NCBI GenBank assembly: GCA_041648155.1
Contig: JBAZPL010000046.1
Span: 1 to 15,584, forward strand
DNA from: SSS58A sp041648155
GTDB taxonomy: Bacteria; Krumholzibacteriota; Krumholzibacteriia; Krumholzibacteriales; Krumholzibacteriaceae
Reading direction: 5' to 3'
Length of the DNA: 15,584 nucleotides
Under the pieces are notes generated by a model. It saw nothing but the letters and a program-made list of their open reading frames with translations. It was not told the origin of the DNA and searched no databases. Position 1 is the stretch's first letter, and each line of letters opens with the position of its first letter. The position numbers were made by a program, and so were the translations under genes. Below, one piece after another: positions 1 to 8,700 of this stretch.

Positions 1-40
1 CGGCGAAGACAAGCGCGAGAATCGTCGATAGTCTCCTCAT
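1..40 (-). CDS. mltG: Partial gene start, probably endolytic murein transglycosylase MltG
   Basis: Only the first 13 codons are inside the window; they read MRRLSTILALVFA, a basic start followed by a hydrophobic run, as expected for a single-pass membrane anchor or signal peptide. The ATG (38-40) overlaps the TGA of ruvX (37-39) in an ATGA arrangement, and AAAGG lies 8 bases upstream as a ribosome binding site, so translational coupling with ruvX is likely. The mltG identification rests mainly on context: ruvX (yqgF) is followed by mltG (yceG) in many bacteria, and MltG begins with a short cytoplasmic tail and a membrane helix before its YceG domain. The catalytic domain cannot be seen, so another membrane or exported protein is possible. 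Confidence 0.4.
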   Translation of the reverse strand, partial: MRRLSTILALVFA

Positions 41-471
41 CGTTTCGGCCTTTCGTCGAGGTAGCTCTGGAGCAACAGCATCGCGGAAAGTTTGTCGATG
101 TCGCCGCGATCGAAGCTGCGATCGCCGCTCCGCAACACCCGCTCCGCCTCGAGACTCGTCATGCGCTCGTCCATCAAATGCACATCGAGTCCGAACCGCT
201 CCGTGATCCGCGCGGCGAGGGCGCGCGCCCGGACGGAGCCCTCGATATCCTTGCCCTGCATGGAGAGCGGGAGCCCCACCACGACCCTGTCGATCCCATG
301 GAGCTCGATGAGCCCGCCGAGATGATCGAGGAAGGTCTTCCCCGCACCCGCCTCGAACGTATCGAGTCCCTGCGCCGTCATCCCGAGCGGATCGCTCATG
401 GCGAGCCCGGTGCGCTTCGAGCCGGGATCGATCGCGAGCACGCGCCCCGTATTCCTGTTCGATTCAACCAT
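37..471 (-). CDS. ruvX: RuvX/YqgF family RNase H-fold nuclease (putative Holliday junction resolvase)
   Basis: The 144-residue protein has the usual length for RuvX/YqgF. The family has an RNase H fold and is implicated in Holliday junction resolution and in 16S rRNA 5' end maturation. The three acidic catalytic positions are visible: Asp15 in LAIDPGSKRTGLA, Glu102 in DERMTSLEAE, and Asp126 in DIDKLSAM. The conserved GLPLSMQG loop lies at 66-73. The ATG start is preceded by GAGGA with 6-base spacing. The gene sits 24 bp after the phosphatase gene and its stop codon overlaps the next start (ATGA), so it is probably the penultimate visible gene of the long ileS operon. Nothing looks truncated or degraded. 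Identification is firm; whether its main job is DNA or rRNA processing in this organism cannot be read from sequence. Confidence 0.95.
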   Translation of the reverse strand: MVESNRNTGRVLAIDPGSKRTGLAMSDPLGMTAQGLDTFEAGAGKTFLDHLGGLIELHGIDRVVVGLPLSMQGKDIEGSVRARALAARITERFGLDVHLMDERMTSLEAERVLRSGDRSFDRGDIDKLSAMLLLQSYLDERPKR

Positions 472-495
472 TGCAAATCCTCGCGTCGCGCCCGC

Positions 496-2763
496 CTATT
501 CCTTCCTGCGGAGCACGAGAATCGTGACGTCGTCCCCGGCGCCCTTCGGGCCGGAGAACTCCTTGACGCTCTCGATGATCGCGTCGCGCACCTCGTGCGC
601 GCGCCTGCCATGAAGAGAGGCGAGCAGCGCGTTCAACCGCTCCTCGCCGTAGAACTCGCCGTCGTTGTTCGTGGCCTCGGTCACACCGTCGCTGACCACA
701 ACGAGCGTATCCCCCGGCTCGAAAGCGAGCTCGAAATGCTCGTATTTGAATCCCGGCAGCACCCCGAGGATGAGCCCGCTGTAGTCGAGCACCTCGCCGC
801 GGCCGCCGCTCCTGAGGAAAGTCGGGAATACGTGGCCGGCGTTCGTGTACGAGAGCACGCTCTTGTCCATGTCGAGACAGCCGTAGAAGAGCGTGGCGAA
901 TTTGTCCTCGGTCGTTGCCGTGCACATCATATCGTTGAGCGTCCCCACGAGCTCAACGGGATACTCCATGCGATCCATGTTCGATCGAAGGCTCGCCTGC
1001 AACGTGGCCATAAGCAGCGACGCGGGGAAACCCTTCCCCGATACGTCCGCCACGGCGATCGCGAGATAGGGGCCCCGGCGCAGGAAATCATAGTAGTCGC
1101 CTCCCACCTGCTTGCTCGAGATGCTCAGCGCCGCCACCTCGAAACGTTCGAGCTCGGGCGGATCGGAGGGAAGCAGGTTGAGCTGGATCGATCGCGCGAT
1201 GTTGAGCTCCTCCTCGAGCACGCGCTTCTCGACCACTTCCTTGAGGAGCGCTATGTTGTGGAGCGACGCAGCAACCTGCGCGGCGAGCATCGAGAGGAGC
1301 GCGCGTTCCTCGGCGGTGTAGCGATCCTGCTCCGGCCGCGAGCCGAGAAGAATCGCCGCGACGCAGCCGGCGTCGTGCGTGATCGGCACGAGGAGATCGC
1401 AGCGGGCGAACCGGCGCATGCCGGCGGGCAGATTCTCCGTCATCTCGTCCGCGAATTTCTTTCGCCGCTTCCGCAGGAGGTTCTTGCGCGCGCTCAAGAA
1501 ACCGAGCGCCTCGAGGAGATCCGAACGCGTCACGGGTTCGCCGATGCCGGCGAGCGTATCGAGCGCCGTCTGGACGTCGGGGTCGCCTCCGCTCTCCTCG
1601 AGGACCTCCTTCGCGATGACGAGCTGCGCCTCCTTCGTCTCGAACACGTCCGCAAGCACCGCGCTGATGCGCTCCTTCATGGCGGAGACGTCGATCATCA
1701 TGAGAAGCTCGCTGCTCAGCGCGCGGATGCGCGCGCGTGGATTGTGCTGCTCCCGCACGAGGAACCGCTCGGACCACTCCTCGATCCGTCCGAGCACGGG
1801 CTGAAACGCGATGAGGAAGAGAATGATGAATCCCGTCTCGAGTATCTCGACCCCGCCTCCCGAGAATCGCGAGAAAAGGCTCGTGATCTCCCTGATGACG
1901 AGAAGATAGACGGACGCGAACACGGCGGCAGCCGCGACGTAGAGAATGCCGCGGCGCGCGATGAGCCGCATGTCGAGGAGCTGGTAGCGCGCGATCGCGA
2001 AAGCGATCGAGCCGCCGCCGATAACAAGCGACGCGTTGATGAACGCGGCCGAAATATCCTGGCGCGCCTGCGCTCCCGCGAACGACGACACGAGCCGGGC
2101 GAGTGAAAAGGTGACGATGCAGAGCCCGAGCCCGATCAGGAGGACGCGCACCTGGCGTTTCACGCGCGGCGATACGTCGGATCGCATCGCGCCCACGAGG
2201 AGGATCATCGAGAATGCCGCGTACGCGACGTCCACGATGGAGAAAAGCTGCACGTGCGCCTTGAGGAGAAGCGTCATGAAGACGTTGAGAAAACCGGCCA
2301 ATCGCTCAAGGAACGCGTTCACGGCGGGAAAAGAGACGGCGAGCCGGCCCAGCACCTGAAACATACGCGAAGGATTTACACAGTGTATGAGAAATATGAG
2401 GAGGATGAGATGAAAGAGGTGCGGGAGAAAAAGCATCCAGGCGATCTTCCGCACCCACGGCCATGCGCGGTGCCGCCGCGGATATACGAGCGCGAAAAGA
2501 ACAAGAGAAGGGAAAAAGAACTCCCAGACATAGTCGAAGCTCGCAACGAGATTCTTGAAGAGGACGGTGCCCTCGCGCGGATTCAGCCTGAGAAGAAAGC
2601 TGACTGCGCCGAGGATGGGTCCGAAGCTCGCGAAGAAAAGCACGAGCGCCGTGCACCAGCTCGCCGCGCTCTTTCCCGACTGCCGCAGGATCATCACGGC
2701 GAGAAAAAATATGATGATGCCGCAAACGAGATAAAACGATGCGAGAAAGGAGGAGGCGCCCAT
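496..2763 (-). CDS. Membrane-bound SpoIIE/RsbU-type PP2C serine phosphatase with GAF-like domain
   Basis: The 755-residue protein has three parts. Residues ~1-330 hold about eight or nine hydrophobic segments, resembling the multi-pass sensor region of some histidine kinases (the IARYQLLDMRLIARRG linker is typical). Residues ~345-500 look like a GAF domain. A helical linker (KRVLEEELNIARSIQLNLLP) then leads into a SpoIIE-type PP2C domain (~530-755). Metal-binding motifs are intact: GGDYYDF near 553, ADVSGKG near 573, SDGVTEA near 694 and GDDVTI near 744. Such enzymes dephosphorylate a STAS-domain antagonist, and one is encoded two genes upstream. I chose the ATG at 2761-2763 over the GTG three codons earlier because GGAAG lies 8 bases before the ATG, whereas the GTG lies within that ribosome binding site. 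The signal sensed by the membrane part is unknown. Confidence 0.93.
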   Translation of the reverse strand: MGASSFLASFYLVCGIIIFFLAVMILRQSGKSAASWCTALVLFFASFGPILGAVSFLLRLNPREGTVLFKNLVASFDYVWEFFFPSLVLFALVYPRRHRAWPWVRKIAWMLFLPHLFHLILLIFLIHCVNPSRMFQVLGRLAVSFPAVNAFLERLAGFLNVFMTLLLKAHVQLFSIVDVAYAAFSMILLVGAMRSDVSPRVKRQVRVLLIGLGLCIVTFSLARLVSSFAGAQARQDISAAFINASLVIGGGSIAFAIARYQLLDMRLIARRGILYVAAAAVFASVYLLVIREITSLFSRFSGGGVEILETGFIILFLIAFQPVLGRIEEWSERFLVREQHNPRARIRALSSELLMMIDVSAMKERISAVLADVFETKEAQLVIAKEVLEESGGDPDVQTALDTLAGIGEPVTRSDLLEALGFLSARKNLLRKRRKKFADEMTENLPAGMRRFARCDLLVPITHDAGCVAAILLGSRPEQDRYTAEERALLSMLAAQVAASLHNIALLKEVVEKRVLEEELNIARSIQLNLLPSDPPELERFEVAALSISSKQVGGDYYDFLRRGPYLAIAVADVSGKGFPASLLMATLQASLRSNMDRMEYPVELVGTLNDMMCTATTEDKFATLFYGCLDMDKSVLSYTNAGHVFPTFLRSGGRGEVLDYSGLILGVLPGFKYEHFELAFEPGDTLVVVSDGVTEATNNDGEFYGEERLNALLASLHGRRAHEVRDAIIESVKEFSGPKGAGDDVTILVLRRKE

Positions 2764-2811
2764 ACAAATCACTTCCGGAGATCGCGTGGAAAACGCAGCG
2801 GAGGGCCCCGG

Positions 2812-3258
2812 CTAATCCTTCCGAACCTCGCCGCCGGCTTTCGGCTTCAGAGCCTTCTCGAGCCTGACCTTCATGCCGTGGCCGGGCACCATCTCGAATT
2901 TGAGAGAATCCATCATGTTCTTCATGATAAAGATGCCTCTTCCCCGCAGGTGATATACGTTCGCCGGATCGGGGATGTTCTGGAGATAGCACTGGTAATC
3001 GAAACCCTTGCCGCAGTCCTCAACCTCGACGCAGAGGCGATCCTCCTTGCAGATGAAGGCGATCCGGACATTCTGGTCGGAACACTCGCAGTTCCCGTGC
3101 TCGATGGCGTTCGTGACCGCCTCGATCACCGATATCGCGATCTCGTTCGATATTTCGCGATTGTCGCACAGATTCTGGACCACTTCGCCGCAGACAAGGT
3201 CCACGATATTGAGGAACTTATACTCGCTCGGGAACTCCAGGGCAACCGTTCCGGCCAT
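2812..3258 (-). CDS. RsbW/SpoIIAB-like anti-sigma factor ATPase (HATPase_c_2)
   Basis: The 148-residue protein is a GHKL-fold ATPase of the anti-sigma/serine kinase family. The N box is E46-A-V-T-N50-A-I-E-H54-G-N56, the G1 box is D81-C-G-K-G85, and the G2/ATP lid is RGRGIFIMKNMMD (105-117). In the known partner switch this kinase binds either its regulatory target (often a sigma factor) or the unphosphorylated STAS antagonist, and phosphorylates the antagonist. It lies between the STAS gene (36 bp upstream) and the phosphatase gene (48 bp downstream), so the whole module is present. It has eight cysteines (23, 31, 57, 59, 70, 76, 82, 90), one inside the G1 box, which is unusual for the family. 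The ATG is the first in-frame start after a TGA just upstream; the best ribosome site (GAGGAGG) is about 12 bases away, so translation may be modest. The target is not in the window. Confidence 0.92.
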   Translation of the reverse strand: MAGTVALEFPSEYKFLNIVDLVCGEVVQNLCDNREISNEIAISVIEAVTNAIEHGNCECSDQNVRIAFICKEDRLCVEVEDCGKGFDYQCYLQNIPDPANVYHLRGRGIFIMKNMMDSLKFEMVPGHGMKVRLEKALKPKAGGEVRKD

Positions 3259-3294
3259 GGCGGCTCATTGCCTCCTCGTGGAATTGTTTTCGGA

Positions 3295-3639
3295 TCAACC
3301 GTCCAGGAAGCTCGCCACCGCTTCATCCTCGCTGTCGAAGCACTTGAAGATGAGGTTGAGCTTCGTGACGTAGAGTATGCTCTGTATCCTGTCCGAGACG
3401 TGGAGCAGCCTGAGATCGCCGCCTCCCCGCCGCATCGTCGTGTACCCCGAGATGAGAATGCCCATGCCCGTGCTGTTGATCCAATCGACGCCGTGCAGGT
3501 TCACGACGACCCGCTTCTGGCCCTTCTCGAGGAGTTTATGAAATGTGGTCTTGAACGTTTCGGCGTCGGGGCCTCCCATGAGCTTTCCCTGCAGGTCGAG
3601 AATGACGATTCCGTTTATCTCGCGGGATTCGATGCGCAC
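3295..3639 (-). CDS. STAS-domain anti-anti-sigma factor (RsbV/SpoIIAA-like)
   Basis: The 114-residue single-domain protein matches the usual size of STAS antagonists. It has the typical beta-alpha start (REINGIVILDLQGKLMGG) and the phosphorylation-site signature DWINSTGMG, with Ser56 as the expected target serine. In partner switching, the unphosphorylated form binds the anti-sigma kinase and frees its target; phosphorylation by the kinase and dephosphorylation by a SpoIIE-type enzyme reset the switch. Both partners follow immediately in the same operon. Translation starts at GTG (3637-3639), with GGGGAG 8 bases upstream; the nearest upstream gene (the pseudouridine synthase) ends 31 bp before. 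Domain assignment is certain; which regulator the switch controls is unknown. Confidence 0.94.
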   Translation of the reverse strand: MRIESREINGIVILDLQGKLMGGPDAETFKTTFHKLLEKGQKRVVVNLHGVDWINSTGMGILISGYTTMRRGGGDLRLLHVSDRIQSILYVTKLNLIFKCFDSEDEAVASFLDG

Positions 3640-3670
3640 CGTCGTTGCTCCCCGTAAGCGCAGCGCGCGC

Positions 3671-4645
3671 TCACGCCGTTTTCAAGAAATCCAGAACCGC
3701 CCGAAAATCGGCCGGGAGAGCCGCCTTGAACGTCACGGGTTCCCCGGTCGCGGGATGAACGAACGAAAGCTCCTCCGCGTGCAGGGCTTGCCTGTCGATC
3801 ATCGCAAGGGCTTTGTCCGCCATCGCGACGGCCTTTCCCGTGAGTCCCCCCCGCCGTTCGCGCCTCCCGCCGTACACGGGGTCGCCCAGAACGGGATGAC
3901 CGACCCGCGAAAGATGCACGCGGATCTGATGCGTCCGTCCCGTTCCGAGTTTGAGCCTAATATACTGGAAGGGTCCAAAAGTGTCTATAACATAGTAGGT
4001 CGTATGCGCTTCCTTGCCGCCCTCGGCCACGACGGCCATCTTCTTCCGGTCGATCGGGGATCTTCCTATGGGCATGTCGATTACACCGGTCTGCTCCGGC
4101 ATTCCCCCCCATACGAGGGCGCAATACATACGGCTCACCGTGCGTTCCATGAGCGCGCGGCTCAGGGCGATATGCGTCACGTCGTCCTTCGCGACAACGA
4201 GGAGCCCCGAGGTCCCCGCGTCGAGCCGATGCACGATGCCGGGACGGAGCACACCTCCTATTCCGGAGAGATTCCTGCAGTGGGCCATGAGGGCATGAAC
4301 GAGGGTGCCCGTCTGGTGGCCGGGCGCAGGATGGACGACCATACCCGGCGCCTTGTTCACGACGAGGAGGTGCTCGTCCTCGTAGGCGATATCGAGCGGA
4401 ATGTCCTCGGGAACGATATCGAGCGGCCGGGGCGGGCTGAAGGACAGCGCAACCCGCTCGCCCTGCCGCACCTTCCGTGCTGATTTGACCGCCGGCTCGC
4501 CGTCGACCAGCACGTCCCCCGCGCGGAGCGCTTTCTGGATCCGCGATCGAGAGAGCTCGGGGATCTGCGCGCTCAGGAAGGAGTCGAGGCGCTCTCCGAC
4601 GTCGTCTTCATCGACGAGAAATTCAAACGATCTTTTGTCCGTCAA
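3671..4645 (-). CDS. rluD: RluD-type 23S rRNA pseudouridine synthase (RluA family, S4 domain)
   Basis: The 324-residue protein has an N-terminal S4 RNA-binding domain (about residues 17-65, with SRSRIQKALRAGDVLVDG) and an RluA-type catalytic domain. The signature PGIVHRLDAGTSGLLVVAK carries the catalytic Asp142, and LGTGRTHQIRVHL is the conserved later motif. Length and the S4 domain fit the RluD/RluC/YlyB group that converts uridines of 23S rRNA to pseudouridine; exact target positions cannot be assigned. I chose TTG (4643-4645) as start: it overlaps the lspA stop as TTGA, GGGAG lies 4 bases upstream, and it places the S4 domain at the usual distance from the N terminus. Reading the frame further upstream gives an arginine-rich sequence antisense-like in composition and overlapping lspA. 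The lspA-rluD adjacency is conserved in many bacteria. Confidence 0.92.
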   Translation of the reverse strand: MTDKRSFEFLVDEDDVGERLDSFLSAQIPELSRSRIQKALRAGDVLVDGEPAVKSARKVRQGERVALSFSPPRPLDIVPEDIPLDIAYEDEHLLVVNKAPGMVVHPAPGHQTGTLVHALMAHCRNLSGIGGVLRPGIVHRLDAGTSGLLVVAKDDVTHIALSRALMERTVSRMYCALVWGGMPEQTGVIDMPIGRSPIDRKKMAVVAEGGKEAHTTYYVIDTFGPFQYIRLKLGTGRTHQIRVHLSRVGHPVLGDPVYGGRRERRGGLTGKAVAMADKALAMIDRQALHAEELSFVHPATGEPVTFKAALPADFRAVLDFLKTA

Positions 4646-5130
4646 GACTGCTCCCGCAGGGGCGGCTCGTTTTCCTTCAGGTGGGAGTCGGGATGAAGCG
4701 CGTAACCGAGGATGAGGAGCAGGGCCCCTACCGTGACGGCGATGTCGGCGACGTTGAACGTGGGCCACCGGTGCATGCCGATCCCGACATCGAGAAAATC
4801 GATCACTTCCCCCGCCGCGACGTGGTCGATGAGGTTGCCGAAGGCGCCGCCGAGGATGAGGCCCAGGCACACGCGTTTGTGCGCCGGTGCATACCGCATC
4901 CGGTAGGCGAAGAAGACGAGCACCGCGATGGAAATGATCCTGATGACGAGAAGAAGATGCCCCGCGCTCGAAAGAATGCCGAATACGGCGCCCTTGTTCG
5001 TGCTCAGCGTGAAGCGAAAGTAGTCGCCGATGACGTCGGTTCCGCCGCTATACTTGTAGATCTCCCAGATAATCCGTTTCGACGACTGGTCGAGGATGAC
5101 GACGAGCGCCGCGATCGCGAAGTAGAGCAC
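4642..5130 (-). CDS. lspA: Lipoprotein signal peptidase (signal peptidase II)
   Basis: This 162-residue inner-membrane aspartyl protease cleaves signal peptides from diacylglyceryl-modified prolipoproteins. Four hydrophobic segments fit the four-helix topology. The five family boxes are recognisable: VILDQSSK (Asp14), NKGAVFG (Asn45), GGAFGNLIDH (Asn99), GEVIDFLDV (catalytic Asp111) and WPTFNVADI (catalytic Asp129). His103 stands where Arg is common, which is probably neutral. The start is GTG (5128-5130), only 3 bp after the stop of the DksA-like gene, with AGGGGA about 9 bases upstream. The stop overlaps the TTG of the pseudouridine synthase, implying coupled translation. The presence of LspA means the cell makes lipoproteins; it does not by itself settle the envelope type. 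Confidence 0.96.
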   Translation of the reverse strand: MLYFAIAALVVILDQSSKRIIWEIYKYSGGTDVIGDYFRFTLSTNKGAVFGILSSAGHLLLVIRIISIAVLVFFAYRMRYAPAHKRVCLGLILGGAFGNLIDHVAAGEVIDFLDVGIGMHRWPTFNVADIAVTVGALLLILGYALHPDSHLKENEPPLREQS

Positions 5131-5133
5131 CGC

Positions 5134-5736
5134 TCAACGTCCCCTCTCGAGCTTTTCCTTCTTGTCCTTGCAATTAATGCAGAGCTCCGCGGCGGGCACC
5201 GCTTCGAGCCGCTTGTCGGAGATGAGATCCAGGCATTCCAGGCACTGCCCGTATTCCCCGCTCTCGATGCGCGTGAGGGCAATCTCGATCGCCTTGAGGT
5301 ATTGCCCCTTCTGGTCGGCGTAGAAGTAGTTCTTTTCCTTTTCCATGTAATCGGAGCCGATATCGGCGAGGTGGTTCGAATAGGACTGCTTCGCGGCATC
5401 CTGTTCCTCGGCCGATTCGTTGATCGCCTCGGTGATCCGCCCGAGCTCGCGAAGAATCCTATCGCGCTCAACGAGAAGCCTCTGCCGATAATGCTCGATC
5501 TCCTTTTTGGAGAGTCTTTTCCTTTTGGCCTCGAGTTTCTTTATCTCGGGTTTCTTGGCCTCGATCTTCTTGACCTCAATCATCTTGACCGGGCTCTTCT
5601 TGGCTTTGATCTTCTTGGCTTCGATCTTCTTGGCGGGCTTCGGGGCCGCCTTTGCGACAACCTTCTTGGGCTGCTTTTTCTCGACCTTCTTGCCTATTTT
5701 CTTTGCGATCTTTCTGACGATTTTCTTTATTGGCAT
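5134..5736 (-). CDS. DksA/TraR-family zinc-finger protein with long lysine-rich N-terminal tail
   Basis: The 200-residue protein has two parts. Residues ~1-75 are a histone H1-like, highly basic tail with repeated KKIEAKK-type units. Residues ~75-200 form a DksA/TraR/YteA-type domain: a predicted coiled-coil hairpin, the family signature SNHLADIGSDYMEKEKN, and a C-terminal four-cysteine zinc finger (CLEC, 17 residues, CINC). DksA-type proteins insert the coiled coil into the RNA polymerase secondary channel; the basic tail suggests nucleic-acid contact, which is inference. The ATG has AAGGAG 9 bases upstream. The gene lies 30 bp after ileS and 3 bp before lspA, matching the ileS-ylyA-lspA order of Bacillus. 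The tail is encoded by short imperfect DNA repeats around CTTCTTGGC (5530-5700). The domain call is firm; a ppGpp-linked role is unproven. Confidence 0.9.
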   Translation of the reverse strand: MPIKKIVRKIAKKIGKKVEKKQPKKVVAKAAPKPAKKIEAKKIKAKKSPVKMIEVKKIEAKKPEIKKLEAKRKRLSKKEIEHYRQRLLVERDRILRELGRITEAINESAEEQDAAKQSYSNHLADIGSDYMEKEKNYFYADQKGQYLKAIEIALTRIESGEYGQCLECLDLISDKRLEAVPAAELCINCKDKKEKLERGR

Positions 5737-5766
5737 CGTCTGATTCTCCTTGCATCGGTCGGGACG

Positions 5767-8700
5767 CTACAGGCGTTTCATCCACAATTCGATCGAATGC
5801 TCACCGGCCTTGAAATCGGTTCTGAACGGCCAGTCTCTCTCTCCCTCTTCGAGCCCTTCGGCGAGCGTTTCCATGCAAATATGCTCGCCGAACTCCTTGA
5901 GCACAACAGAAACTTCCTCGGGGGCGCGGAACGAAAGCGCGATGCGATCGCTCACCTCGAAACCGGATTCCTTCCGGAAGTTCTGGATGCGGTTGACGAT
6001 CTCCCGCACCGTCCCTTCCCTGAGAAGTTCGGGTGTGAGGCGTGTATCCAGAATGACTGTGAGGTCCCCATCTGCGCCTGCAACAAAGCCTTCCTGCGTC
6101 TCTTGCAGGATCTGTACCTCTTCTTTCGTTATAACCTCTTTTTTGCCGGCGAGTTCTATGGAGGCCTCCCCTTTGGCGACGAGCGCCTTGACGCTTGCGG
6201 CATCCAGCGCCTCGAGGAGCGCCGCCGCTTGCTTCATATTCTTCCCGAAACGCTTCCCGAGCTTCGAGAAATCGGCCTTAACTCTATATTTTACATAAAC
6301 TCCTGAGTCGGTAAGAAGCGTGATCTTCTTGATATTGAGCTCGTCCCTCACGAGAAACGCAAATTCTTCCCCGGCGAGCCACTCCGTCTCTGCGGCGTAC
6401 GGGCTGTGAACGAAAACCTCGGCGAGAGGGGTGCGGACCTTCACCTGAGCCGTGTTGCGAAGGGCATGAGCGACGGATACCGTTTTGAGCACTCCCGCCA
6501 TTTTCTTCTCGAGATTGGCATCGATGGACGATTCGTCGATTCCCGGATAGAGATCGAGGTGGACGCTCTCCTTCGCGCCGCCGAGCCTCCGGTACACCGC
6601 ATCGCTCAGGAACGGAACGAACGGCGCCGAGAGGCGCGTGAGCCCATCGAGCACCTTGTAGAACGTCTCGTATGCCGCGAGCTTGTCGTCCGACATCTCG
6701 TTCTTCCAGAAACGTCGGCGGCTGCGGCGGAGATACCAATTCGAGAGCTCGTCGATGACGAACGCCTGGATCGCGCGCGCGGCGCGGGTCAGCTCGTAGC
6801 GGTCGAGCATGTCGGCCACCTCGCGCACGGTCGAGTTGTATCGCGAGAGGATCCAGCGATCGAGGAGGCTCGTGCTCTTCACGTCCCCCCGGGGCGCGAA
6901 GCCGTCGATCTCCGCGTACATCGAGAAGAAATTGTACAGATTCCTGATCGAGCCGAGGAACCGGTTGGCCGTGTCGCGGAGCGCCTCGTAATCGAACTTT
7001 TTCTGGAGCCACGGAGAGCCGCTCGCGAGGAGATACCAGCGCAGCGCGTCGGCGCCGTCGGAGGCGAGCACGTCGCTCGCGAAGACGGAGTTGCCGCGCG
7101 TTTTGCTCATCTTCTGCCCCGCCGCATCGAGCACCATGCCGTGCGGAAGGCACCGCTTGTAGGGGCTCTGCTTCGTGAGAAACGCGCCGATCACGAGGAG
7201 CGAATAGAACCAGCCGCGCGACTGATCCACTCCCTCGCTGATGAACTCGGCCGGGTACTGGCTTTTGAAAACGTCCATCTTCTCGTGCGGATAATGGTAC
7301 TGCGCGAACGGCATCGAGCCCGAATCGAACCAGCAGTCGATCACCTCCGGCACGCGCTTCATCTTGCCGCCGCACTCGGGGCAGCCGACGTCGAGCTCAT
7401 CGATGAACGGTTTGTGGAGGTCGTACTCCTCGGGAAACGCCTCGGCGATCGAGCGGAGCTCCTCGACGGAGCCGATGCAGAACTGCTCCTCGCACGACTC
7501 GCACGTCCAGATGTTGAGCGGCGTGCCCCAATAGCGCTCGCGCGAGAGCGCCCAGTCGACGTTCCCCTCGAGCCATGCCGTGAAGCGATTCTCCCCGACC
7601 TCGGGCGGGAACCACTGAATCTTCGAATTCGCCTCGAGGAGAAGATCCTTGAACGCGGTCGTCTTGATGTACCACGAGCGCCGCGCGTAATAGATGAGCG
7701 GCGACTTGCAGCGCCAGCAGAACGGGTACGAATGCGTGATCTTTCCGCTCCGGTAGAGGACGCCCCGCCTCTTCATATCGGTGATGATCTCGGGATCGGC
7801 GTCCTTGATGAACATCCCCGCCCACGGCGTCACTTCCTCCGTGAACTTTCCCGACTCGTCGACGGGCTGGATCATCGGGAGATTCTCGGCCTTCCCGGCG
7901 TTGTAGTCGTCCTCGCCGAACGCGGGGGCCATGTGCACGATGCCGGTGCCATCCTCGAGCGAGACGAAGTCGGCGCCGATGACCCTGAAGGCGTCGACCA
8001 TCTTGTCGAAGAACGGGAAGCACGGCTCGTAGCGCTTGCCGATGAGCTCGCTCCCCTTCATCGTGCCGAGGAGCTCCGTGTCCCCGTCGAGGACGCCCAC
8101 GAGCGCCTCGGCGAGAATGAGGACCTCTCCCTTGTTGCGCACGCGAACATAGTCGTGGTCGGGACCGACCGCGAGCGCGACGTTCGAAATCAGGGTCCAC
8201 GGCGTCGTCGTCCAGACGAGGAAATAGGCGTCCTCGTCGGCGAGCTTGAGCTTGATATAGATCGAGGGATCCTGGACATCCGCGTATCCCTGCGACACCT
8301 CGTGGCTCGATAGCGACGTGCCGCAGCGCGGGCAGTACGGGACGATCTTGTGCCCCTGGTAGAGCATGTCCTGATCCCAGAACTGCTTGAGAATCCACCA
8401 GACCGATTCGATGTAATCGTTCTTGAAGGTGACGTACGGGTCGTCGAGATCGAGCCAGAAGCCGAGCTTCTTCGTGAACTCGAGCCATTCGTCGAGATAT
8501 TTGAATACGCTCTTGCGGCACTGCTCGTTGAACGCGGCGACGCCGTAATGCTCGATCTGGTCCTTGCCGTCAAGGCCGAGCTGGTGCTCGACTTCGATCT
8601 CGACGGGAAGGCCGTGCGTGTCCCAACCGGCCTTGCGAACGACGCGGTGCCCCTTCATCGTCTGATAGCGGCAGACAAGATCCTTGATCGTGCGCGAGAG

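Noticed and set aside
178..3657. Long plus-strand open frames (178-2106 and 2254-3657) opposite ruvX and the partner-switching genes
   Set aside because: Composition is antisense-like, no motifs are present, and the opposite strand encodes recognised families with ribosome sites over the same bases.
4646..4870. A longer N terminus for the pseudouridine synthase
   Set aside because: The added 75 residues are Arg/Pro-rich, overlap lspA out of frame, and the TTG at the lspA stop has a ribosome site and gives family length.
5530..5700. Short direct repeats resembling a tandem array or CRISPR-like structure
   Set aside because: They encode the lysine-rich tail of the DksA-like protein in frame, vary in spacing, and have no spacer-repeat regularity.
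6406..8313. A 635-codon plus-strand frame opposite ileS
   Set aside because: Antisense shadow of IleRS in GC-rich DNA; no family features and no plausible promoter.
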